Assembly: GCA_947373775.1 (NCBI GenBank)
Contig: CANBZE010000173.1
Location: 1-5,164, forward strand
DNA: 5,164 nucleotides
Reading direction: 5' to 3'
Source of the DNA: Alphaproteobacteria bacterium
GTDB taxonomy: Bacteria; Pseudomonadota; Alphaproteobacteria; Micropepsales; Micropepsaceae
This document shows positions 1-5,164 of the stretch, piece by piece (the first letter of the stretch is position 1; each line of letters opens with the position of its first letter). The notes beneath the pieces are model-generated. The model was not told where the DNA came from, ran no database searches, and saw only the letters and a list, made by a program, of their open reading frames with translations. A program made the position numbers and the translations under genes.

Positions 1-1127
1 GACGAGATGCCGTCATACCGTCCCGTCCCGGGATTGCGCATGCCGTCAGCGTTGCGGCGCAAGGCATAATACAGCGCGACATGATCTTCATGTTCGCGAA
101 TGCCCTGTTGTCCGCCGTCCTGTGCAAAGGTGTTTTCGGCATACAGGTCGCGCCAGTTGCGATAGCCGCCGATCAGGCCGGTTGCCGAAAGACCGTCGGG
201 CGCAAGGGTCAGGCGTATTTTGCCCTTGGTGAAATTGGTGTCGCCGGTCTGGTCATAGAACCAGGCGATGCGCGGGCTGTGCAGATGTTCGACCTGCTCG
301 GTCTCCACCACGCCGTTTTTGATCCTGGCTTTCAGCCGCGTGTACTGCTCGGGCTGCAGGATGCGATAGGAATAATCGATCGCCACAGCGTTGCGGGCAT
401 CCTTGACGATCTTGTCCGGCGAATAGCCGATCTCCACCACCGCATCGTCATCGTTCATCGGGTCTTTGTTGCCCGAAATGCGGACGACCATGGTGTAAAG
501 GCCTTCCTGCATCTTGTCGTTGGCGCGCAGGTCCAGGGTGGCGTTGCCGTTGCCGCGCCAGGGGGCATCGCAGCCCCAGGCCCGGTACAGGTTGTTGTCG
601 ATGCCGCGTTCGCCATCCGGGCTAACGAAATCAGATCCCTTGACCTTGCCGTCCAGGTTGAAGCCGTCGCCGATGCGGCTGGTGACCTGGGGCTGGCCCG
701 GATCTTCCGCGGCGAACGGATTCACATACGTCTCGATCTTGTTCTTGTAGCCGCGATAGGAAAGTGCGCGGTCCCAGATGAAGAAGCGCGTCAGGTTGGG
801 GGCGCGCACATTGTCCAGGCCCGGCGGGGCGGAGATTTTCTGCACCTGGTCAGGATCGCGCCATTTCTGCCGCGCCAGCGCCTTCAAGGTTTTCTGGTCG
901 TCGGCGAAATGGGTGCCGCTGCCATGCGGGCAATCCACGCCTGGCTCGATTTCCGCAGCTCGCGTGAAATCGGAACGTCCGCCATAGCGGAAGGCATACT
1001 CATAGGCGCTGACCACAAAACCGCGCGTCCAGGGCGCCGCCGATGCAGGCTGCGCCATGCCGGCCACGGCCAACGCCATGGTGGAAACCAGAAGACCTTG
1101 TCGCAGTTTTTTGGGCCGCAAAATCAT
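1..1127 (-). CDS. Exported protein of unknown function, C-terminus missing (runs off left edge)
   Basis: The reading frame starts at an ATG (1127..1125) and gives 375 codons before the window ends, so the C-terminus is missing. A GGGGAAG ribosome binding site (1133..1139) lies 5 bases upstream of the start. Residues 1-30 form a Sec signal peptide: a basic start (MILRPKKLRQ), a hydrophobic core (GLLVSTMALAVAGMA) and a likely cut after PASA. The mature part is soluble-looking and rich in Trp, Tyr, Asp and Asn. It has only two cysteines, in VDCPHGS (C66) and YRAWGCDAPW (C186), which could pair in the periplasm. Recognisable local patterns are RFFIWDRALSYRGYKNK (115-130), GIDNNLYRAWGC (175-186) and GGYRNWRDLYAEN (320-332). 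There is no haem CxxCH and no membrane segment after the signal. It starts 13 bases after the stop of the D-aminoacylase-like gene, so the two are almost certainly co-transcribed. I cannot assign a function; the linkage suggests a partner in the same periplasmic process. Confidence 0.85.
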   Translation of the reverse strand, partial: MILRPKKLRQGLLVSTMALAVAGMAQPASAAPWTRGFVVSAYEYAFRYGGRSDFTRAAEIEPGVDCPHGSGTHFADDQKTLKALARQKWRDPDQVQKISAPPGLDNVRAPNLTRFFIWDRALSYRGYKNKIETYVNPFAAEDPGQPQVTSRIGDGFNLDGKVKGSDFVSPDGERGIDNNLYRAWGCDAPWRGNGNATLDLRANDKMQEGLYTMVVRISGNKDPMNDDDAVVEIGYSPDKIVKDARNAVAIDYSYRILQPEQYTRLKARIKNGVVETEQVEHLHSPRIAWFYDQTGDTNFTKGKIRLTLAPDGLSATGLIGGYRNWRDLYAENTFAQDGGQQGIREHEDHVALYYALRRNADGMRNPGTGRYDGIS

Positions 1128-1140
1128 CGCTGCTTCCCCG

Positions 1141-2811
1141 TTACGGCGTACCGGGCTTGTAGCCGGGACCGCGCAGCACCTGACCGGGCAAGGCGTTGGT
1201 GGGCTTGCCGTCCGCGACCACAGCCTTGCCGTTCACCAGCACCAGGTCGATGCCCTTGGAATATTGCGCCGGATTTTCATAGGTCGACATGTCCTGGACG
1301 GTGGCGGCATCGAACACCACCACATCCGCCTTCATGCCCTGGCGCAGGATGCCGCGGTCGGCCAGGCCCAGACGGTCGGCGGGCAGCGAGGTCATCTTGC
1401 GCACCGCTTCTTCCAAGGTGAAGACATGCTGGTTTCGTACATATTCCGCCAAGAGCCGGGTGTGACTGCCGAAGGAGCGCGGATGCGGGCTGCCGAAGGA
1501 AGTGTGCACATCGGCGGGCAGCGCGATGCCGTCCGAACCGATGTCCATCCAGGGATTGTTCAGCATCCGGGCGACGATCTTGGCGCGCGCGCCGGTGGGA
1601 AGCCCGATCTGGAAGCCTTCGCCCTTCTGCTTGACCAGGATGTTGAGCAGCGCCTCCGACGGCGAGACATGCATCTCGGTGGCGATCTGGGTCAGCATCT
1701 TGCCGTCATAGTCCAGGTTGACCGAGGCGACTTTCAAGGTCGCGAAATTGCGGTCCTTCATTTCTGCCAGGATGCGCGCGCGGGTGTCGGGCTTTTGCAG
1801 CCGCGCCACGATGGCGGCGCTGTCGCCTTCCTGCGCCCAGGCCGGCAGCGACTGGGTCAGATAGGTCCAGCCGGTTTCATACGGATAGGAATTGCCGGTG
1901 ATGTCCACGCCATCGGCGCGCGCCTGTTCGGTATCGCGGATGAAGTCGTCCGGATCCATGCCGGCGCTGGCCCCATGATGGAAAATCTCCACCGGGATAT
2001 GGGCGCCCTTGGCGATTTCGATGGCTTCCTTCAGCCCCTTGTCGCGCGGATCATCGGGCCCGACATTGCGGATATGGATGGTGAAGATGCCGCCATATTC
2101 GCCGGCGACCTTGCACAGCTCGATCAACTGGGCGGTCGAGAAGAACATGTTGGGGACATAGGACATGCCGTTGGACAGGCCGAAGGCGCCCTCTTCCATG
2201 GCCTGGCGGATCAGCTGTTTGATGCGGGCCATTTCGGACGTCGACGGCTCGCGGTTCTGGTAGCCCATGGCCGAAGCGCGCACCTGGCCGGCGCCCACAT
2301 AAGAGGCGACGTTGATGCCGATGCCCTTCTTCTGCAGATAAGAGAACCAGCCGCCCAGGGTGGTCCAGGTCCGCTTGACGGGCGGCGTCACCATCATGGG
2401 ATCGTCCACCGCCGGTCCCAGCACCGGGCCGGCCGACAGATGCTCGCCCATCACTTCGGTGGTGACGCCCTGGGTGATCTTGGAGAGCGCGCGGCCGTCC
2501 ATGGCCAGACCGAACTCGGAATGGGAATGCATGTCGATGAACCCGGGCGAGACGATCTTGCCGGTGGCGTCGATCACCTTTTTCGCCTTCACGGGCGCGC
2601 GGCCGACATAAACGATCTTGTCGCCCTTGATGGCGACATTTTCCTGCATCCAAGGGCCGCCGGTGCCGTCCACGACATGACCGTTCTGGATCAGGATGTC
2701 GGCTTCGCCCGCGGGCGGGGTTTGCGCATCCACCCGGGCCGCGCCGGCCAACAGAAGAAGCGTGAGGGCGGCAATCGCCCGGCCAGGAATTTTGTTACGC
2801 TCCGTGATCAT
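1141..2811 (-). CDS. Exported D-aminoacylase-like amidohydrolase (N-acyl-D-amino-acid deacylase family, amidohydrolase family 3)
   Basis: This 556-residue protein has a Sec signal peptide (about 1-29, core AIAALTLLLLAGA, likely cut after VDA) followed by a full amidohydrolase. Residues 37-90 are the N-terminal beta part (DILIQNGHVVDGTGG). The first metal motif is GFIDMHSHSEFG, with H95 and H97. ITQGVTTEVMGEH (112-124) is the bridging-ligand loop, followed by H246 (FTIHIRN), H278/H279 (VEIFHHG) and D427 (DIGSDG). The C-terminal signature is HPRSFGSHTRLLAEYV (443-458), TSLPADRLGL (474-483), ADVVVFD (495-501) and GIDLVLVNGKAV (520-531). Known members hydrolyse N-acyl-D-amino acids to a D-amino acid and a carboxylate. 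Oddities: the usual GNCG cysteine is replaced by GEH (E123), and the usual HHK/HLK lysine by glycine (G280), so substrate and metal chemistry may differ. An AGGGGA ribosome binding site (2819..2824) sits 7 bases before the ATG. It is the first gene of a leftward operon. Family is near certain; exact substrate is unknown. Confidence 0.93.
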   Translation of the reverse strand: MITERNKIPGRAIAALTLLLLAGAARVDAQTPPAGEADILIQNGHVVDGTGGPWMQENVAIKGDKIVYVGRAPVKAKKVIDATGKIVSPGFIDMHSHSEFGLAMDGRALSKITQGVTTEVMGEHLSAGPVLGPAVDDPMMVTPPVKRTWTTLGGWFSYLQKKGIGINVASYVGAGQVRASAMGYQNREPSTSEMARIKQLIRQAMEEGAFGLSNGMSYVPNMFFSTAQLIELCKVAGEYGGIFTIHIRNVGPDDPRDKGLKEAIEIAKGAHIPVEIFHHGASAGMDPDDFIRDTEQARADGVDITGNSYPYETGWTYLTQSLPAWAQEGDSAAIVARLQKPDTRARILAEMKDRNFATLKVASVNLDYDGKMLTQIATEMHVSPSEALLNILVKQKGEGFQIGLPTGARAKIVARMLNNPWMDIGSDGIALPADVHTSFGSPHPRSFGSHTRLLAEYVRNQHVFTLEEAVRKMTSLPADRLGLADRGILRQGMKADVVVFDAATVQDMSTYENPAQYSKGIDLVLVNGKAVVADGKPTNALPGQVLRGPGYKPGTP

Positions 2812-2884
2812 GCGCTGTTCCCCTGTCGCCCGATCCGTAGAGTTTGGGAAGGAAACACCGTCATGGCAACCCTGCTTACAGTTT

Positions 2885-2924
2885 GCTGACAGTGCGCGCC
2901 ACCCTGCATCGTTGAGCAGTCAGC
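2885..2924. repeat. Imperfect inverted repeat, possible operator
   Basis: GCTGACAG (2885..2892) and CAGTCAGC (2917..2924) are inverted copies with one mismatch, separated by 24 bases. It lies 74-113 bases upstream of the amidohydrolase start, where a regulator could bind. With 8-bp arms and a long spacer, chance cannot be excluded. Confidence 0.25.
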
Positions 2925-2932
2925 CCCGAAGC

Positions 2933-2949
2933 CTGTCCATAAGTGACAG
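2933..2949. repeat. Interrupted palindrome CTGTC-N7-GACAG, possible operator
   Basis: CTGTC (2933..2937) and GACAG (2945..2949) form a perfect 5-bp inverted repeat with a 7-base AT-leaning spacer. The half-site TGACAG also occurs at 2887..2892, within the neighbouring repeat. This clustering in the divergent region suggests, but does not prove, a binding site for a dimeric regulator shared by both operons. Confidence 0.3.
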
Positions 2950-2982
2950 CAATCATGATGATCGACGACAGCGCGCGCAGCA

Positions 2983-3011
2983 TTGTCCAGCTTTCCCTTC
3001 CACCGGATATT
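2983..3011 (+). promoter_or_regulatory. Candidate sigma-70-type promoter for the rightward genes
   Basis: TTGTCC (2983..2988, 4 of 6 to TTGACA) and GATATT (3006..3011, 4 of 6 to TATAAT) are separated by 17 bases. Transcription would start near 3018, leaving a leader of about 137 bases before the ATG at 3155. An alternative nearer the gene, TTGTTT (3088..3093) with TAGATA (3109..3114), has a spacer of only 15. Neither is strong. Confidence 0.3.
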
Positions 3012-3024
3012 AAGGCCGCAAACC

Positions 3025-3038
3025 GGGCATAATTGCCC
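3025..3038. repeat. Short palindrome GGGCA-TAAT-TGCCC, possible operator or hairpin
   Basis: GGGCA (3025..3029) and TGCCC (3034..3038) are perfect inverted arms around TAAT. There is no following T run, so it is not an intrinsic terminator. If the promoter candidate at 2983..3011 is real, this site would lie just downstream of the transcription start, a usual place for a repressor operator. CATAAT inside it also resembles a -10 box, but no matching -35 was found. Confidence 0.3.
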
Positions 3039-3144
3039 CCAGGTCCATTAACTTTGAGTCAGCCAGGTTGCTCGCAGCGCTTGATTTTGTTTCAATCCGG
3101 CAATGCGTTAGATAAGTGCGCGGGTCGCCCTTGCGCACCAGTTT

Positions 3145-3150
3145 GGGGAA
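3145..3150 (+). promoter_or_regulatory. Ribosome binding site deciding the start at 3155
   Basis: GGGGAA ends 4 bases before the in-frame ATG at 3155. It supports that start over an in-frame GTG at 3116. The ATG at 3151 is in a different frame and lies too close to this site to use it. Confidence 0.6.
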
Positions 3151-3154
3151 ATGC

Positions 3155-3919
3155 ATGCGTCATATCTGGTTGGTTCTGGTTCCCGCACTGTTGATCATGG
3201 CGGCGCCCGCTTCGGCGCGGCCGCGCGATGACGCGCTGACGGGCGCGATCCGCTGCGGCGTGATCGGCGATTCCCGCCAGTGGCTGGATTGCTATTACGG
3301 CGCCGCCCAACCGGTGCGCGCCGCGCTGGGCCTGGCCTCTGCGTTGCCCGGCCAGCTCAAACTGGCATCGGCGCCGCCCGCCGGCGGCGTGCCGCGCGAC
3401 GAAGCGGTGCGTGATGAAGCCGTGTCCAGCGCCGCCGGATGCATGCGCCAGGGCGCCGACCGCGCCTGGCTGGACTGTTATTATGCCGCCGCAGCTCCAA
3501 TGCGCGTCCAACTGGGCCTTGCGGGGCCGGCGGCAGCAAGACCACCGGTGCCCGCGCCCGTGCCGGTGCCACAGCAATATGCATCCGCCATGCCGCCGGC
3601 GCCTGCGTCGCCGGCCGGTCCGCCGCCCATGCCGCGCGAACGCGGCATGTTCGCCGGCATCTTCACCAGCCCCAAGCCCGTCGTGAAGAACATGCCGATG
3701 CAGTCCTATGAGATCGACAAGACGGCCAAATATTTCACCGTCACCCTCCAGGACGGCCAAGTGTGGGAACAGCAAGCCGAAGATGCGGTCTATCATCCCG
3801 CCCGCTGGCACAAGCCCGCCGAAGAAATGGAAGTCACCATCACGCCGGACGCGATGCGGGTCTATCTGATGACGATCAAGGACGATGGCAAGATCTACAA
3901 GGTCAAGCGCATCCACTGA
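3155..3919 (+). CDS. Periplasmic protein with a duplicated C-x11-C (WLDCYY) module and C-terminal beta-rich domain; function unknown
   Basis: This 254-residue protein begins at the ATG preceded by GGGGAA. That start puts a clean Sec signal peptide first (MRHIWLVLVPALLIMAAPASA, cut after residue 21). Two 36-residue copies follow, at 25-60 and 87-122, identical at 19 positions. Each holds a cysteine, 11 residues, then WLDCYY and P-x-R-x-x-L-G-L (C34/C46 and C96/C108), so one disulfide per copy is plausible. Residues 123-161 are a Pro/Ala-rich linker (PVPAPVPVP). Residues 185-254 look like a small beta domain with YFTVTLQDGQVWEQQ and a basic end (KIYKVKRIH). From memory, similar 'CYD' modules and 'LxxGQVW' tails occur together in uncharacterised proteobacterial envelope proteins; I cannot name a family. 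The creatininase-family gene starts 37 bases downstream with no terminator between, so the two are probably co-transcribed. It may be a binding or structural protein rather than an enzyme. Confidence 0.82.
   Translation: MRHIWLVLVPALLIMAAPASARPRDDALTGAIRCGVIGDSRQWLDCYYGAAQPVRAALGLASALPGQLKLASAPPAGGVPRDEAVRDEAVSSAAGCMRQGADRAWLDCYYAAAAPMRVQLGLAGPAAARPPVPAPVPVPQQYASAMPPAPASPAGPPPMPRERGMFAGIFTSPKPVVKNMPMQSYEIDKTAKYFTVTLQDGQVWEQQAEDAVYHPARWHKPAEEMEVTITPDAMRVYLMTIKDDGKIYKVKRIH
3227..3334 (+). repeat. First copy of the 36-residue two-cysteine module
   Basis: Encodes residues 25-60 of the protein at 3155..3919, including C34 and WLDCYY with C46. It aligns without gaps to the copy at 3413..3520, with 19 of 36 residues identical, pointing to an internal duplication. 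Confidence 0.8.
3413..3520 (+). repeat. Second copy of the 36-residue two-cysteine module
   Basis: Encodes residues 87-122 of the same protein, including C96 and WLDCYY with C108. It is preceded by a small direct repeat at protein level, RDEAV-RDEAV (residues 81-90). The WLDCYY core, P-x-R and LGL are kept in both copies; the region between the two cysteines has diverged. Confidence 0.8.
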
Positions 3920-3944
3920 CACGGGCATAAAAACAAGAATGGCT

Positions 3945-3950
3945 GGGAGG
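3945..3950 (+). promoter_or_regulatory. Ribosome binding site deciding the start at 3957
   Basis: GGGAGG lies 6 bases before the ATG at 3957, ideal spacing. It favours this start, which opens directly into a signal peptide, over in-frame ATGs at 3885 (inside the preceding gene) and 3939. Confidence 0.7.
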
Positions 3951-3956
3951 CCCCCG

Positions 3957-4742
3957 ATGAAGAAATACCTGGCTCTGATTGCTGTTCTTTGTTTGGGCAC
4001 GCCCGCCATGGCCGCCGATAATGTCCTGATGGAGCGGATGACGTCGTATGAAATCCGCGACGCCATCGCGGCTGGCAAGACAACGGTGATCGTGCCGTCC
4101 GGCGGTACCGAACAGAACGGCCCCGCCATGGCCACCGGCAAGCACAATTTTCGCGTCTTCGCCAACGCCCAGACCATTGCGCACCGGCTGGGCAATGCGC
4201 TGGTGACCTCGCCGATCAACTTCACCCCGGAAGGCAAATACGACCCGCCCCAGGGCCATCTGAAATATCCCGGCACCATCGGCGTGCCCGAAGATGTCTA
4301 TGCCGGGGTGGTGGAAGGCGTGGCGCGCAGCCTGAAACTGCATGGCTTCCACGACATCGTGCTGATCGGCGATCATGGTTCCGACATTGCCGGCCAGGAT
4401 GCCGTCGCCGCCAAGCTGAACGCCGAATGGGCCGCGACGCCCGTTCGCGTGCATGCCATCTCCGTCTATTACCGCGGCGACATGGCGGGCGATCAGGCCG
4501 AGATGATGAAGATGGGCATCAAGAAGGAAGAGTTCGGCAATCACTCCGACGTCCGCGACACCTCGCAGATGATGTATATCGACCCTGCCATGGTTCATAA
4601 GGAACGGCTGGAAGCGGGCAACGGCAAGAACGGGGTGGAAGGTGATCCCCGCCATGCCAGCGCGGAAATCGGCCGCATGCTGACCCAGCGAACCATCGAG
4701 CGCACCCTGGACGCGATAAAGAAGTCGATAGCCGCCCGCTGA
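3957..4742 (+). CDS. Exported creatininase-family protein with altered metal-ligand positions
   Basis: This 261-residue protein has a Sec signal peptide (MKKYLALIAVLCLGTPAMA, cut near residue 19-20) and a mature part of creatininase-family length (about 240). Family landmarks are VIVPSGGTEQNGPA (44-57), GKHNF (61-65), GHLKYPGTIGVPEDVY (100-115), IVLIGDHGSD (134-143), GNHSDVRDTSQMMYIDPAMV (194-213) and GDPRHASAEIGR (229-240). Classical creatininase binds two metals through E34, H36, D45, H120 and E122 and opens the creatinine ring; relatives cleave other cyclic or linear amides. Aligned by motif, E52 and H140 are kept, but the others become N54, H63 and S142. From memory, EQNG..GKHN marks a distinct bacterial subfamily whose substrate is not established. 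H196 lies in the motif equivalent to the catalytic HAG region. It follows the two-cysteine-module gene by 37 bases and ends before a strong terminator. I would not call it a creatinine hydrolase. Confidence 0.9.
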   Translation: MKKYLALIAVLCLGTPAMAADNVLMERMTSYEIRDAIAAGKTTVIVPSGGTEQNGPAMATGKHNFRVFANAQTIAHRLGNALVTSPINFTPEGKYDPPQGHLKYPGTIGVPEDVYAGVVEGVARSLKLHGFHDIVLIGDHGSDIAGQDAVAAKLNAEWAATPVRVHAISVYYRGDMAGDQAEMMKMGIKKEEFGNHSDVRDTSQMMYIDPAMVHKERLEAGNGKNGVEGDPRHASAEIGRMLTQRTIERTLDAIKKSIAAR

Positions 4743-4767
4743 AGCCGCATGTAAGTTTTTTGTAAAG

Positions 4768-4794
4768 ACCCGCCGGCGCACCCGGCGGGTTTTT
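4768..4794 (+). terminator. Rho-independent terminator after the creatininase-family gene
   Basis: A perfect 9-bp GC-rich stem (ACCCGCCGG, 4768..4776, with CCGGCGGGT, 4782..4790) and a 5-base loop (CGCAC) run into five Ts (4790..4794). It starts 26 bases after the stop at 4742. It separates the two preceding rightward genes from the PLP-enzyme gene, which therefore probably needs its own promoter. Confidence 0.9.
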
Positions 4795-4803
4795 CATGCG
4801 CAA

Positions 4804-4831
4804 TTGAAAAGGGTCCGGGTTGGGATAGGCT
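4804..4831 (+). promoter_or_regulatory. Candidate promoter for the PLP-enzyme gene
   Basis: TTGAAA (4804..4809, 5 of 6 to TTGACA) is followed after 16 bases by TAGGCT (4826..4831, 3 of 6 to TATAAT). It sits just past the terminator and would give a short leader of about 20 bases containing the ribosome binding site. The -10 is poor, so this rests mainly on position. Confidence 0.35.
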
Positions 4832-4859
4832 CCCCCGCGTCAAGCTGAGGGAAAATTCC

Positions 4860-5164
4860 ATGTCCAATTCCGTTTCGAATGGCGCCCGCCGCCGCGCTTT
4901 CCTCAAGCTGATGGCCGCCACGCCGCTGTTCGCCACCATGGCGACGCAAAGCTTCGCCAAGAGCGTATCCAGCAAGACGCTGGGCAATGCCTATGAGAAG
5001 CTGGGCATCCGCCCGCTGATCAATGCGCGCGGCACTTATACGTATGTCGGCGGCTCGCTGGAGCTGCCCGAAGTGCGCCGCGCCGTGGAAGCGGCCTCGC
5101 ACCAGTTCGTGGACATGTTCGAATTGCAGCATGCCGCGGGACGCAGGCTGGCGGAAATCTCCGG
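4860..5164 (+). CDS. Tat-exported SelA-like PLP-dependent enzyme, N-terminal fragment (runs off right edge)
   Basis: The first 101 codons are present; the gene continues past the window. The ATG at 4860 follows GAGGGAA (4847..4853) by 6 bases. Residues 9-16 (ARRRAFLK) are a twin-arginine motif, followed by a weakly hydrophobic stretch (LMAATPLFATMATQSFA) with a likely cut after SFA near residue 33. The mature start, YEKLGIRPLINARGTYTYVG (45-64) followed by GGSLELPEVRRAVEAAS and HQFVDMFELQHAAGRRLAEI, matches the N-terminal arm of fold-type I PLP enzymes of the SelA/D-glucosaminate-6-phosphate ammonia-lyase group. This group is often annotated as 'aminotransferase class V-fold' or 'selenocysteine synthase-like'. 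The PLP-binding lysine lies outside the window, so activity cannot be judged. True selenocysteine synthase is cytosolic, so a Tat signal argues for amino-compound catabolism in the periplasm. Tat export fits an enzyme that must fold around its cofactor first. Confidence 0.85.
   Translation, partial: MSNSVSNGARRRAFLKLMAATPLFATMATQSFAKSVSSKTLGNAYEKLGIRPLINARGTYTYVGGSLELPEVRRAVEAASHQFVDMFELQHAAGRRLAEIS

Larger units (their letters stand above)
2812..3154. other. Divergent intergenic region
   Basis: This 343-bp gap separates the leftward amidohydrolase operon from the rightward genes and must hold promoters for both directions. I find no convincing protein-coding gene in it. It carries three short inverted repeats (around 2885..2924, 2933..2949 and 3025..3038) and one weak rightward promoter candidate (2983..3011); these are listed separately. 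I found no convincing -35/-10 pair for the leftward operon. An eight-codon ORF, MATLLTVC (2863..2889), has a purine-rich stretch in front, but nothing follows closely on that strand. Confidence 0.8.

Noticed and set aside
81..1421. A 446-codon open frame on the + strand
   Set aside because: It spans the junction of two well-supported leftward genes, and its tail becomes low-complexity Arg/Pro/Cys, typical of a shadow frame.
1057..2889. A 610-codon open frame on the + strand, longer than the real gene beneath it
   Set aside because: It is antisense to the amidohydrolase, whose product shows full family motifs. The open frame follows from GC-rich codon bias; its translation is His/Gly/Ala/Asp-rich and matches no family I know.
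2863..2889. An eight-codon ORF (MATLLTVC) with a GGGAAGGAA stretch upstream, as a possible leader peptide
   Set aside because: No attenuator-like hairpin with a T run follows, and the next gene on that strand is about 266 bases away. The purine stretch alone is weak evidence.
3025..3038. The GGGCA-TAAT-TGCCC hairpin considered as a terminator
   Set aside because: The stem is only 5 bp and there is no T run on either side; it also lies upstream of genes in both directions.
3116..3154. An in-frame GTG start 39 bases upstream of the chosen ATG at 3155
   Set aside because: It has no good ribosome binding site and would put 13 residues ahead of an otherwise clean signal peptide.
3092..4279. A 395-codon open frame on the - strand
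   Set aside because: It is antisense to the two-cysteine-module gene and part of the creatininase gene. Its translation is Arg/His/Gly-rich low complexity, and the opposite strand has signal peptides, ribosome binding sites and family motifs.
3903..4781. A 292-codon open frame on the - strand
   Set aside because: It mirrors the creatininase-family gene, and it would begin inside the terminator hairpin region. No recognisable domain.

Overview
This is a GC-rich window with dense coding, strong G/C bias at codon third positions and several Sec or Tat export signals. It reads as the chromosome of a Gram-negative bacterium, most likely an alphaproteobacterium. That assignment rests on compositional and protein-style impressions, not on a marker gene. 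I see no tRNA, rRNA, CRISPR array, insertion sequence or phage gene.

Layout: two genes run leftward. The promoter-proximal one, complement(1141..2811), encodes an exported D-aminoacylase-like amidohydrolase (amidohydrolase family 3). Thirteen bases after its stop begins an exported protein of unknown function, complement(<1..1127), which runs off the left edge. A 343-bp divergent intergenic region (2812..3154) holds several short inverted repeats and one weak promoter candidate. Three genes run rightward: 3155..3919, a small periplasmic protein with a duplicated two-cysteine module and a C-terminal beta-rich domain; 3957..4742, an exported creatininase-family protein with substituted metal-ligand positions; then a clear intrinsic terminator (4768..4794); and 4860..>5164, the N-terminus of a Tat-exported, SelA-like PLP enzyme, cut by the right edge.

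How they may work together: all five products carry an export signal. Three belong to families acting on amide bonds or amino compounds (D-aminoacylase, creatininase, SelA/D-glucosaminate ammonia-lyase-like). A reasonable inference is an envelope-located pathway that deacylates an N-acyl-D-amino compound or related amide and processes the released amine. The substrate cannot be read from the sequence. The two complete enzymes both depart from textbook metal-site motifs, so their family names should not be taken as proof of the classical reactions.
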